Origin: Ornithoclostridium sp949298505
GTDB lineage: Bacteria > Bacillota > Clostridia > Christensenellales > UBA3700
Direction of reading: 5' to 3'
NCBI GenBank assembly: GCA_949298505.1
Contig: CASFWW010000035.1
Span: forward strand, 1-51,255
DNA: 51,255 nucleotides
The position numbers and the translations under genes are program-made. Under the pieces are notes generated by a model. That model searched no databases. It was not told the origin of the DNA and saw only the letters and a list, made by a program, of their open reading frames with translations. This document shows, in pieces, positions 41,103-49,648 of this stretch (positions are counted from its first letter, which is position 1; every line of letters begins with the position of its first letter).

Positions 41103-41126
41103 AAACGCGGCTTTTGCGCCGCGTTT
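41103..41126 (-). terminator. Terminator of XRE paralogue 2
   Basis: AAACGCGGC and GCCGCGTTT pair perfectly; a short T-run follows on the minus strand. Confidence 0.7.
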
Positions 41127-41191
41127 AAAGTTGTATGAGATGAAATACGGATAATACTAATGAAATTTACGGAGAAGAAAATAGAGCAACT

Positions 41192-42598
41192 TTATTCGCT
41201 TTCGGCAGGCGAGTCGTTGCCGCCTTTGCTTCGTTTGGGGCGGCAAATCTCTTTCCATGTGCCGTATACGATGAATACGAATACCGCAGCCGCCGCCGCG
41301 CAAACGATTATATATTCAAAATCCCTGCTTCTCTTGTTTGCTTCGTAGTCGTAATAACGCAGGACTGTCACATAATACTTATCGCCGTCAACAGTTAAAT
41401 GCGACAGAGCGTAATCTCTGTTGAATACCGTCACGGCTTCGTAAGAGGTCGTTCGTTCTCCGTTGCCGTTTTCCTCCGTGCGGGGTATTTGCCATATCGG
41501 ATAAAATATCTTTACGGAGCAGGTGTCTTTGAGAAGATCGGTGTTTACCGTATAGAAATAATATCCTTCCAGGTCTCTCTTGTCGAAATCCTTTTTGCTT
41601 ACGGTGTAGTCGTATTCGGCATAATTGTGGCTTACGCGGCTCGAGACCTCTTCGTATTCGGCGGGAAGTGTACAGATAGAAAGAGTATCCGCCAGCGATC
41701 CCGCGTCGAATTCGTGCGTTTCGTTGTACGTAACGATATAATCGTTAAAACTTCCGTACGGTATTATCTTTATAAAGATGCCGAATGCCAATACGACGAC
41801 AAGGGCGATCGTAAGCGTTACGGTGTAGGCTTTATAGTCCTTATTCATAAAGGACGGGTCGCCGTTCGGGTAAAAATCGACGTGAATGCGTTTGCGCGAC
41901 AGACAGACCGCGTAAAATATCATAAGAGAGCATATCGCCAATGCGATACCTGCGATGACGCAGCGCGAAGAGTAGTCGAAATCAATGCAGAACGGCGCGA
42001 AGAAAGTCGCCATAGCTATGAAGAACGCGAAAGCCTTTATCTTTCTGAAATACATGCGTTTTCTTACCGCCAGAGTTTTTTCTCCGTCGGGTATCGCGAA
42101 ATCTATTCTGTATTGAATTATAAACAATATAAAGAAAGATACGACGGCTACAGGTACAGCGATCCCGAATGCGGCTATCGTATAATTGGTAAGCGCGCAG
42201 GTCAGCACAGCCGCGCATATGGCGGCGATCGTTGCAAATACCGTTGCCGCGACAGCTATCTTCTGAGAATTTTCGTACCTTGCCAGCATATTGTCGAATA
42301 TGGCAGAGGCTTCTTTTTCTGATCTTATCGCATTTATCCGCGCTTTCTCAGCGTCTTCTTCGCCTTCGGGCGCGTCGGACTTTGCGGGCGCGCGCTTAGC
42401 CCTTAATATCTCGTCGCAGGTCACGCCGTAAAGTTCCGCTATCGCAGGGATAACGGATATGTCGGGAGCGGAAGCGTCGCGTTCCCATGAGCTTATGGTT
42501 TTATTTGATACGCCCAGTTTTTCGGCTACGTCCTGCTGAGTGTAACCGTTACTTCTTCTGAGGGCAGAGAGAAATTGTCCTATCGTCTGTTTTTCCAT
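41192..42598 (-). CDS. XRE membrane protein, paralogue 2 (intact)
   Basis: The only intact member of the local family (468 residues). Helix-turn-helix IGQFLSALRRSNGYTQQDVAEKLGVSNKTISSWERDASAPD is at residues 6-46, then LYGVTCDEILRAKRAPA. Two adjacent membrane segments follow at about 110-155, others at 178-196, 203-225 and 260-280. There is an extracytoplasmic domain of about 150 residues (TLPAEYEEVSSRVSHNYAEYDYTVSKKDF), and a final membrane segment at 435-452. The external domain between membrane segments suggests a sensor tied to a DNA-binding head; this is inference. Own promoter, ribosome site and terminator. Confidence 0.87.
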   Translation of the reverse strand: MEKQTIGQFLSALRRSNGYTQQDVAEKLGVSNKTISSWERDASAPDISVIPAIAELYGVTCDEILRAKRAPAKSDAPEGEEDAEKARINAIRSEKEASAIFDNMLARYENSQKIAVAATVFATIAAICAAVLTCALTNYTIAAFGIAVPVAVVSFFILFIIQYRIDFAIPDGEKTLAVRKRMYFRKIKAFAFFIAMATFFAPFCIDFDYSSRCVIAGIALAICSLMIFYAVCLSRKRIHVDFYPNGDPSFMNKDYKAYTVTLTIALVVVLAFGIFIKIIPYGSFNDYIVTYNETHEFDAGSLADTLSICTLPAEYEEVSSRVSHNYAEYDYTVSKKDFDKRDLEGYYFYTVNTDLLKDTCSVKIFYPIWQIPRTEENGNGERTTSYEAVTVFNRDYALSHLTVDGDKYYVTVLRYYDYEANKRSRDFEYIIVCAAAAAVFVFIVYGTWKEICRPKRSKGGNDSPAESE

Positions 42599-42622
42599 AT
42601 AAACGTCTCCTTTTACGATTTA

Positions 42623-42651
42623 AGTCTAACAGTATAAGAGACGTTTTGCAA
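42623..42651 (-). promoter_or_regulatory. Promoter/operator of XRE paralogue 2
   Basis: Minus-strand TTGCAA (42646-42651), 17-bp spacer, TAGACT (42623-42628), with GTCT...AGAC inverted bases as in paralogue 1. Confidence 0.6.
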
Positions 42652-42762
42652 TAACCGAGCCTGTGAATATGTCTCAGAATCTGAGAATTACGTATGTGAT
42701 AATCTTGAGGAAGAATGGAAATCGTAAAAACAAAGCATAGACGGTATGTGCGTAATACAAAA

Positions 42763-42790
42763 AGAAAGCGCGTATATTTTCGCGCTTTCT
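42763..42790 (-). terminator. Terminator of XRE paralogue 3
   Basis: AGAAAGCGCG and CGCGCTTTCT pair perfectly; TTTTTG follows on the minus strand. Confidence 0.8.
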
Positions 42791-42810
42791 TAAAGTTGTG
42801 TTTCAGACGG

Positions 42811-44237
42811 TCAGCCTTCGAGGTTATCGGTTTTTTGAGGCTTGCCGTCATCCGGTTTATTGCGTTTTTTTACGACAAGGTAAGAGCACAGACATATCGC
42901 GCCGAACAACGTAAGAGCGGATGCGGCGGCTATCGCGCCGAATAACAGATTATCGTAATCATTCTTGTCGTTTGCCCTGGAATACTTCTGTTCGTAGTAC
43001 ATATGCAGAACCGTTCGCATTTCATACGTTCCGTCGCTTAACGGCTTAAGGTATGACGCCGTGTAATTTTCGTTGTATATTACTATCCTTCTCGTACCCG
43101 TCATTTTTTCTCCGCTTTCCTCGTCGGTATAAGTGTAATCCAGGTTGAGAGTGTCGTATAACATATATATTAAGTAGGTCTGACCTCCGTCTTTTGATAT
43201 CACGGAATACGAAGCGAAAGGCTCGAGGTCGGCTTCGTTAAAGTCAGACGCGGATACTTCGTACGTAACGAGCTGTCGGTAGTCGGTTTCTTTGGAAGAC
43301 AACTCTTTATAGCAGTCGGGGAGAGTTCTTATTTCCATATATTCGGCGAGTTCGTCGATATCTTTGAATACGACCACCTTTTCGTCGAATTCGTCGTAAA
43401 GCTGTTTTGTCCGTATGAGGTGCAGTCCGTAACAATATGTACTTACGAGAGCGGAGATGAACAAAACAACGTATACCGTCAGCAGAAATATTTTAGCTTT
43501 TAACGGGAAAGGCTTGTAGTACTGCGGCTTTCTGATACGGCGCACGAGTTCGGCAATGATTACGAACATGGCTGAAATGACGGCGAACGCGACCCCGTAA
43601 AGGTAATATTTGAAATTATATACAAGGTACATCGCGCAGGGAAGGAATGAACACAGCGTTATCGTCAGGAAGTTGAGCGCTGTATTCTTGCGTCTGTACA
43701 TGCGTTTTCTTGTTTCGAAAGCGCGCTCGTCGTCAGATACCGCGAAGTTGAGTCTGTAATTTATTATAAGCAACAAGAAAATACAGACGCAAAGCAACGG
43801 AGCTGCGACGGCAAACGCCCACAATCTGACCTGAGTGGCTTGCTCTACGACTATGGCGAGTATCACGGCGGCGACTGCCGCGAAAATAATGCACGCTATC
43901 GCCGTTTTGTGCGTGTTATCATATCGCGCAAGCCTGTTTTCGAATATGGCAGAAGCTTCTTTTTCAGCTTTGAAAGCGAATGATCTCGCTTTTTCGTCTT
44001 CATATCCTTCAGCCGCGTCTGTTGCAGGTGCGCGCTTAGCTCTTAATATCTCGTCGCAGGTCACGCCGTAGAGTTCTGCCAGGGCGGGGATTGTCGCGAT
44101 ATCGGGAGAGTAAGCGTCGCGTTCCCAACAGCTTACCGTCTTGTTGGATACGCCCAGTTTTTCGGCTACGTCCTGCTGGGTGTAACCGTTGTTCTTCTGA
44201 GTGCTGAGAGGAATTGTCCTATCGTCTGTTTTTCCAT
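42811..44237 (-). pseudogene. XRE membrane protein, paralogue 3, frameshifted near codon 16
   Basis: The ATG at 44237 and first codons (MEKQTIGQFLSALRR) equal those of paralogues 1 and 2. One base is missing at about 44191, where paralogue 2 has one more base between CCGTT and TTCTTCTGAG on the plus strand. Downstream the frame is intact from NNGYTQQDVAEKLGVSNKTVSCWERD to the end, so the corrected length is 475 residues. Domain plan is the same: HTH, membrane segments, external domain, last membrane segment, charged tail. A TTG at 44262 could read through in the other frame with a different N-terminus, but it precedes the ribosome site. Recent loss, phase variation or a base error are all possible. 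Confidence 0.8.
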
Positions 44238-44261
44238 AAAAACGCCTCCTTTTACAATTCA

Positions 44262-44290
44262 AGTCTACAATATAGTGACACTTTTTTCAA
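44262..44290 (-). promoter_or_regulatory. Promoter/operator of XRE paralogue 3
   Basis: Minus-strand TTGAAA (44285-44290), 17-bp spacer, TAGACT (44262-44267), then AAAAGGAGGCG before the ATG. Confidence 0.6.
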
Positions 44291-44343
44291 CAGCGGATAC
44301 GGTAAATATGTCGCGAATTACGTGGAATATCGCAAGAAAGATA

Positions 44344-44377
44344 TAAAAAAGCCCGCCTTTTACGGTAAAAGGGCGGG
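44344..44377 (-). terminator. Probable terminator of the symporter-phosphoesterase-HAD operon
   Basis: CCCGCC-TTTT and AAAA-GGGCGGG form a stem with one bulge; a T-run follows on the minus strand. Confidence 0.7.
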
Positions 44378-44466
44378 GGCGTCGTAGTAATACGATTTAA
44401 CGTCGTCGCGTTAAGTTTTCTCATGATACGCGGAACGGTATACGAGAGTATTTTTAAGATGGTATT

Positions 44467-45132
44467 TTATAAAAGCGCGGTAACTTCTTTCAAAGACTGT
44501 ACGAAAAGGTCTGAGTTTTCCTTTACGAACCCCGCGTATTTTTCGGACGCGCTGTCGAAAACACCTATCGTGAAGAATCCTGCGGTTTTCGCGCTGACTA
44601 TTCCGATATGGCTGTCCTCTGCGACAGCGCAGTTTTCGGGAGGAAAGCCCAGCTTTTTTGCGGCTTCCAGATATATTTCGGGATCGTCTTTTCCGTGAGA
44701 GACGTCGTCGGTAGACACAAAAAGATCGAACAGAGAGTATACGTTGAGTCTTTTGAGACAGGGCACGAAAAGTTCATACGGGGAAGCAGTCGCCAGAGCT
44801 ATCTTTATCCCTCTTTCTTTAAGAGAGGTAAGCAGTTCTTCTGCGCCCTCTTTAAGCGGAATGTTTAAGGCGTATTCGTCGAAAGAAGCGGCTGCCCAGA
44901 TGCCTTTGAGCTCGTCGGCTCCGCACGGAAGAGGAGTGTTGGACAGCGTATAACGCACGCACTCGTCCAGTCCCATGTGATTGACCGTGAGGATGTAGTT
45001 GCGCGGCATATCTATATCGTATTTTATAAAAGGCGCGGCGTAGATCTTATCCCATACGGGCATGGAATCTATAAGCGTTCCGTCCAGATCGAATATAAAG
45101 GCGTTCAGCCCGCTCAGTAACGTTTTTTTCAT
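44467..45132 (-). CDS. HAD-family hydrolase (beta-phosphoglucomutase/phosphatase type)
   Basis: A 221-residue HAD subfamily I enzyme with an alpha-helical cap, usually a sugar-phosphate phosphatase or mutase. Motif I IFDLDGTLIDSM at residues 13-24 holds the nucleophile Asp. Motif II is ALATAS at about 113-118, motif III Lys in SHGKDDPEIYLEAAKKLG, and motif IV CAVAEDSHIGIVSA (E-D variant). AAGGAGAC precedes the ATG. It is the last gene of a three-gene operon with a GPH symporter and a metallophosphoesterase, fitting handling of an imported sugar phosphate; the substrate is unknown. Confidence 0.9.
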   Translation of the reverse strand: MKKTLLSGLNAFIFDLDGTLIDSMPVWDKIYAAPFIKYDIDMPRNYILTVNHMGLDECVRYTLSNTPLPCGADELKGIWAAASFDEYALNIPLKEGAEELLTSLKERGIKIALATASPYELFVPCLKRLNVYSLFDLFVSTDDVSHGKDDPEIYLEAAKKLGFPPENCAVAEDSHIGIVSAKTAGFFTIGVFDSASEKYAGFVKENSDLFVQSLKEVTALL

Positions 45133-45144
45133 TTGTCTCCTTTA

Positions 45145-46425
45145 TTAAAAGTATTTTGCGTCCGGCGCGAATACCAGGGGATATCTGCGGTAGCTCGGCA
45201 CGCGCACGTCGCATATCCTGGTCGCCGTCCTGCTCTCGAGGCCTTTTGAGTTGACGGCGCGTATCTCCACGTCGTAAACGCCCGCGGCTTTTTCGTATAT
45301 CGGCAGGACAACCTCTTTGTTGGGGTTGTCGAGACCCTTGTAAAAGTCGCTGAAATAATACTGCACCTTGCCGTCGCTGAATTCAACGCGGTAATTGTGT
45401 ACGAAGTCCTTGTCCTCGCCTTTTTCGAATACGAGGTATGCGCGCATGCCTATCTTTTCGCTTCTGCCGTATATCGCCGGCATTACGGGGTAGTCCTCTT
45501 CTTTAGCGTCGGAGACGTCGAAACGGTCGTCGGTATAAACGAAAGCGTCCTTAGTGAGCGTGGTCGGCAGAGACCAGCGCATGTTGACTTTTTCCTCTGC
45601 GCCCGTACCCGCGTTCACGCGCATGATATCTATTTTGTCGTCGCCGAATCTGAGCACGTAACACATAGGGGAGATATGCGGATTGGGCGGCACGGGACCG
45701 TTGACCTTGCCCTTTTCTAGTTCGACGTAAGAGGTGGACTGAGTGTTTAAAGAGGTGTAGTCGCGCTGGTGGATAGAGCGTTCGTCCAGCATCGGGAAAT
45801 GGGTATGTCCGCCGAAATTGACTACGTTTTCGTATTTTGAAAGCACTGAGTACAGCTGGGTATCGCCGTAAACGTGAGATCCGTAGACGGTATTTTCCGC
45901 GTTGTTGTGAGTGGTGACGAACACGGGTTTTTTGCCTGAATCCGCAACGGCTTCCTGAAGTTCGTTATCCAGCCAGTCCAGCACGCCGGAGTAGCCGTTG
46001 CGCTGTTTGCGGCAATCCGGAGAAACGCCGATAAAATGATAGCCGTTCACGACGTAATGAGAATAGGGTTTTTGTCCGAGGTAAGTCTCGAACATAAATC
46101 TTTTTTTCCAGCGGGACGTGAATGCGGGAAAATAGTCGTGATTGCCCATGATGATCTGAAGAAGGGGCGGTTTCGCGCCGAAGACGAGTTTGAACGCGTT
46201 TTTAAATCTGTAATACGCGTAAAAGTTGGCGATGTTGCATATGTCGCCCGCAAATATCACCATATTGCAACCGTAGTTTCTGAGGGTCTGCAAAGACCTT
46301 ACCAGATTGCGCTCGAACGTGCGGTTGTTTTTCCACGAAAAAGGGGAGAGCTGACTGTCGGACAGCACTCCGACGACGGGGGATTTTATCATCGTAAGGG
46401 TTTTGTAGTCGCAACGTATTTTCAT
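45145..46425 (-). CDS. Calcineurin-like metallophosphoesterase with C-terminal beta-domain
   Basis: 426 residues. The dimetal phosphoesterase core covers about 15-240: VVGVLSDSQLSP, VIFAGDICNIANF, IIMGNHDYFPAF, FVTTHNN and FGGHTHFPM carry the ligands in the usual order. The C-terminal ~150 residues have an Ig-like look (NYRVEFSDGKVQYYFSDFYKG, VYDVEIRAVNSKGLESRTATRI). No signal peptide is visible, so it may act in the cytoplasm. The ATG overlaps the symporter stop (ATGA), indicating coupling. Substrate unknown. Confidence 0.88.
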   Translation of the reverse strand: MKIRCDYKTLTMIKSPVVGVLSDSQLSPFSWKNNRTFERNLVRSLQTLRNYGCNMVIFAGDICNIANFYAYYRFKNAFKLVFGAKPPLLQIIMGNHDYFPAFTSRWKKRFMFETYLGQKPYSHYVVNGYHFIGVSPDCRKQRNGYSGVLDWLDNELQEAVADSGKKPVFVTTHNNAENTVYGSHVYGDTQLYSVLSKYENVVNFGGHTHFPMLDERSIHQRDYTSLNTQSTSYVELEKGKVNGPVPPNPHISPMCYVLRFGDDKIDIMRVNAGTGAEEKVNMRWSLPTTLTKDAFVYTDDRFDVSDAKEEDYPVMPAIYGRSEKIGMRAYLVFEKGEDKDFVHNYRVEFSDGKVQYYFSDFYKGLDNPNKEVVLPIYEKAAGVYDVEIRAVNSKGLESRTATRICDVRVPSYRRYPLVFAPDAKYF

Positions 46426-47921
46426 CTCGTCACCTCACGTAAAGCGGCAGCGTTTGCCTTTTCGCCCGCGCCCGCGCAGGTTTCCGCGACCGCGTAACTG
46501 TCAGAGATTTCTTTGAAAGCCTTGTCGCCGTCTGTCGCATATATTGCGGAGGCAGCGCTCGTTTTTCCGGCTTTTCTTAAAGAAAGCTCGTTTAAGATAA
46601 ATTCTCTTCTCTTTCCAGTATAACCGTTAAACGCGGCGGGGACAAGAGATATGAAGAAAGAAATTGCGGGAATTATCGTTACGAGGGCGTAAAGTCCCGT
46701 GATCGTGAACTCCGATTGTTCGAGAGGCTGACCAGGAACTACCGGTTGCACGAATTTGAAAACGACAAGTCCGAGAGAAAGCAATATCGCTCCCGCGGCG
46801 TTGTTGAATTTAGTTACGAAGGAATTCCAGCTGAAGCAGACGCCTTCCATGCGCTTGCCCGTTTTCCATTCCAGATAGTCCAGGCTGTCTCCGACCATCG
46901 GATAGGGGAGAGTGTTGTACGCTCCCAGTCCCAGACCGCCCAGCGTCATGAAGGGAAGCGCCGCGTAGTAGTTTATACGCCCGATGAAAAACGCCGCAGT
47001 AAGGCATACGCCGCCGATCGCGCCGAACAGGAGAGTCGTATTCCTGAATCCTATGCGTTTGTAAACCACAGGGGTAAGAAGTATTCCCGCGAACATTCCC
47101 GCGCCTACGACGAGATAGAGAAGCACGAGAACCGTACCTGAGCTCAGCCCCGGTATCTTTATCACGTAGGTAGAGATATAAGCCGCGGACAGCATGAGAA
47201 GGTAACGCGGAGAAGCCAGCATAGAGGTGAGGAGAGTAAGAACCATCGGCTTATTGTGCGCCGCGGTTTTGAACATATCTTTGACAGATATCTTTTCGGT
47301 AGGAGAGGAAAACCTTTCTTTCGAATTTCTGTACAGCATGAAATATCCGACGAAGGCGAAAACTCCGACTGTCGCGGCAAGCGCGAAATACACCCATTTT
47401 TCGGGGAGAAAAGATTGGAAAACGGGAAGCAGGAGAATTGTCGCGACCGTTCCGAAAGAACCTAAAGTAACGTAAAACGTAAGAAGAGAAGATCTCTCTT
47501 TATCGTCGGGAGTAGCTACGCTCATAAGTCCCATAAAGGGAACGTCGACGACGGTATATGCCGTATCGAACGCGAGGTACATCACGGTTGCAAAAATCAT
47601 CTTCAAAACGGGATTTAAACCGGATAAAGGCAGGAACATAAACACGGATACGAAGAAAATCAAAAATGCTCCTACCTTTATGTACGGTCTCATTTTGCCG
47701 TTTTTGCTCTTTGTCCTGTCGATAAGAACGCCCATCAGAGGGTCGTTCAACATATCCCATATCCTTGCCGTCGTCATCAGAACGGATACGAACGCGGTAG
47801 AGACCAGCAATATGTCGGTAAGGAAATAGGACAGATAACTCGCTATCACGTTGGCGATCATGAAGCTGCCGACGGCAGCGAAGCCGTATGAAAATTTCTC
47901 TTTGCCTTTTACGTATTTCAT
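46422..47921 (-). CDS. GPH-family sugar:cation symporter
   Basis: A 499-residue 12-TM permease related to the one at 9426-10985. Family marks are FSYGFAAVGSFMIANVIASYLSYFLTD, the loop RIWDMLNDPLMGVLIDRTKSKNGKMRPYI at about 54-82, AYTVVDVPFMGLM and DSLDYLEWKTGKRMEGVCFSW. The C-terminal tail of about 60 residues is Ala-rich and low-complexity. AAAGGTG precedes the ATG. It heads an operon with the phosphoesterase and HAD genes and probably imports a glycoside or sugar. Confidence 0.9.
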   Translation of the reverse strand: MKYVKGKEKFSYGFAAVGSFMIANVIASYLSYFLTDILLVSTAFVSVLMTTARIWDMLNDPLMGVLIDRTKSKNGKMRPYIKVGAFLIFFVSVFMFLPLSGLNPVLKMIFATVMYLAFDTAYTVVDVPFMGLMSVATPDDKERSSLLTFYVTLGSFGTVATILLLPVFQSFLPEKWVYFALAATVGVFAFVGYFMLYRNSKERFSSPTEKISVKDMFKTAAHNKPMVLTLLTSMLASPRYLLMLSAAYISTYVIKIPGLSSGTVLVLLYLVVGAGMFAGILLTPVVYKRIGFRNTTLLFGAIGGVCLTAAFFIGRINYYAALPFMTLGGLGLGAYNTLPYPMVGDSLDYLEWKTGKRMEGVCFSWNSFVTKFNNAAGAILLSLGLVVFKFVQPVVPGQPLEQSEFTITGLYALVTIIPAISFFISLVPAAFNGYTGKRREFILNELSLRKAGKTSAASAIYATDGDKAFKEISDSYAVAETCAGAGEKANAAALREVTR

Positions 47922-48053
47922 ATTACACCTTTCTTTCGTTTTACGTTAATAAATTTTAAACGGTTTTCAGCGTCGGCGCTATCGTGCTTTTGTACGGATA
48001 ACGTAAGTTTTTCGTAAGCGCTCAATTTAAAAACGAGAGCTTTGTTATTATGC

Positions 48054-48082
48054 TTGCTTAAAAGCGGGCGCATTGTTATAAT
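48054..48082 (+). promoter_or_regulatory. Promoter of the MATE gene, leaderless type
   Basis: TTGCTT (48054-48059), 17-bp spacer with TG at 48074, TATAAT (48077-48082). ATG nine bases later and no ribosome site. Confidence 0.68.
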
Positions 48083-48091
48083 GAATTCGCC

Positions 48092-49513
48092 ATGAAATTC
48101 AAGGACAGATTTTTATTGAACAAGGGGTTCTTGCTGGGCGCCGTGGCGATTATATTGCCGATCGCTCTGCAGAACATAATAAACTACGGCGTTAACCTGA
48201 TGGACTCTGTGATGCTGGGTCAGCTGGGAGACGTCGCGATATCTGCCGCAAATCTCGGCGGACAACCGTTCTTTTTGCTTACGATGTTCGGCTTCGGCAT
48301 AGGAAGCGGCGCGGGAGTGCTGATCGCCCAGTACTGGGGCAAGGGCGACATGGAGCACATCAGAAGGATAATGGGCTTCGCCGTAAGACTGACCTTTGTT
48401 GTCTCCCTTCTTTTCACGGTGGTCTGCGTGGCGTTTCCGGTGCAGATCATGTCGCTTTTTACGTCCAACTCGGAGATCAGGCAAAGCGGCGCGGATTATC
48501 TCAGGATAATATCCATAGGCTATCTGTTTTACAGCCTCTCCAATTGCTATATGACTTCGCTCCGCGCGGTCGAAAAAGTCAACGTGTCTATGGCGATATA
48601 CGCGATCTCCTTTTTCGTGAACGTCGCGGTGAACTACGTCTTCATCTTCGGCAAGCTGGGCGCGCCTGCGCTCGGGGTCAAGGGCGCGGCGATCGGCACA
48701 GTGACTGCGAGAGTAAGCGAATTTTTCATGGCCCTCATCTATATGTATTTCATTGACAAGAGAACGGGTTTCAGGATAAAGCACGTGTTCTCGAAAGGCG
48801 GAGACATAGTAAAGCCGTTCATGAAAAACTGTCTGCCCGTTGTCGGCAACGAACTGCTGTGGGGCTTCGGTACCGTACTGATCACGCTGATCATCAGCAA
48901 TCTCAGCGACGACTTCATTGCGGCGGGAAGCATTGCGACAGTCGTCAATCAGATCTCCCTCGTCGGCATCATGGGCGTTTCCAACGCCGCCGCCGTACTG
49001 ACGGGCAAGACGGTCGGGGAAGGAGACGGGGAAAAGGTGTCGAAAGTCGCCAACACGATGCTTTTGTTTGCGATAATAGTGGGCGCGTTCGGTTGCGCGC
49101 TGCTGTTTGCCTTGCGCGTTCCGATACTTTCGATATACGACATTTCGGCGGGCGCAAAGGAGATTGCTTCGCAGCTGATCATGATCCTTGCCGCGCTTCA
49201 GCTCGTGCTTGCGATCGACATCACCGTCATTGTCGGAGTTCTCAGAGGAGGCGGGGATACGAAGTTTGCGTTCCTGATCGACGTGGGCACGGTCTATATG
49301 ATCGCGCTTCCGCTTGGGGCGATAGCCGGATTCGTACTGCACTTTCCGCCGTGGGCAGTCTACCTTCTGCTCAGATGCGACACGTTCGTAAAGACGGTGC
49401 TGGGGCTGATCCGCGTATTCCGCGGCAAATGGCAGAGGGACGTTACTGTCGGCGCGGACGGCAGACGATCCGTCTCAGACGGCTCCTTGCCTTGTGATGA
49501 GCGGCAGGAATGA
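48092..49513 (+). CDS. MATE-family efflux transporter
   Basis: A 473-residue 12-TM multidrug/toxin extruder driven by Na+ or H+. Both MatE halves are evident: IALQNIINYGVNLMDSVMLGQLGDVAISAANLGGQPFFL at about 21-60 and NELLWGFGTVLITLIISNLSDDFIAAGSIATVV at about 252-285. GSGAGVLIAQYWGKGDMEHIRR and GVLRGGGDTKFAFLIDVG are family signatures. The substrate is unknown. It stands alone, with a leaderless-type promoter and no obvious terminator. Confidence 0.94.
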   Translation: MKFKDRFLLNKGFLLGAVAIILPIALQNIINYGVNLMDSVMLGQLGDVAISAANLGGQPFFLLTMFGFGIGSGAGVLIAQYWGKGDMEHIRRIMGFAVRLTFVVSLLFTVVCVAFPVQIMSLFTSNSEIRQSGADYLRIISIGYLFYSLSNCYMTSLRAVEKVNVSMAIYAISFFVNVAVNYVFIFGKLGAPALGVKGAAIGTVTARVSEFFMALIYMYFIDKRTGFRIKHVFSKGGDIVKPFMKNCLPVVGNELLWGFGTVLITLIISNLSDDFIAAGSIATVVNQISLVGIMGVSNAAAVLTGKTVGEGDGEKVSKVANTMLLFAIIVGAFGCALLFALRVPILSIYDISAGAKEIASQLIMILAALQLVLAIDITVIVGVLRGGGDTKFAFLIDVGTVYMIALPLGAIAGFVLHFPPWAVYLLLRCDTFVKTVLGLIRVFRGKWQRDVTVGADGRRSVSDGSLPCDERQE

Positions 49514-49621
49514 AACCGCACGTGATCGGAGCGTAAAGACCGGGTATGGCGCAAAGACGCGGTTTGTGTGTTTTTACTCACCCCGCAGGGCTTATGCGGT
49601 ATTCCTTTTGAAGCCGGAGTA

Positions 49622-49630
49622 TGATATAAT
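49622..49630 (+). promoter_or_regulatory. Extended -10 promoter of the GH16 gene
   Basis: TGATATAAT (TG-n-TATAAT) with a poor -35; AGGAGG follows before the ATG at 49649. Confidence 0.6.
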
Positions 49631-49648
49631 CGGAATAGGAGGAAAGTT

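Noticed and set aside
42549..42851. 100-codon minus-strand frame reading through the paralogue 2 ribosome site
   Set aside because: It is out of frame with the XRE gene, uses a start far upstream of the promoter, and lacks its own ribosome site.
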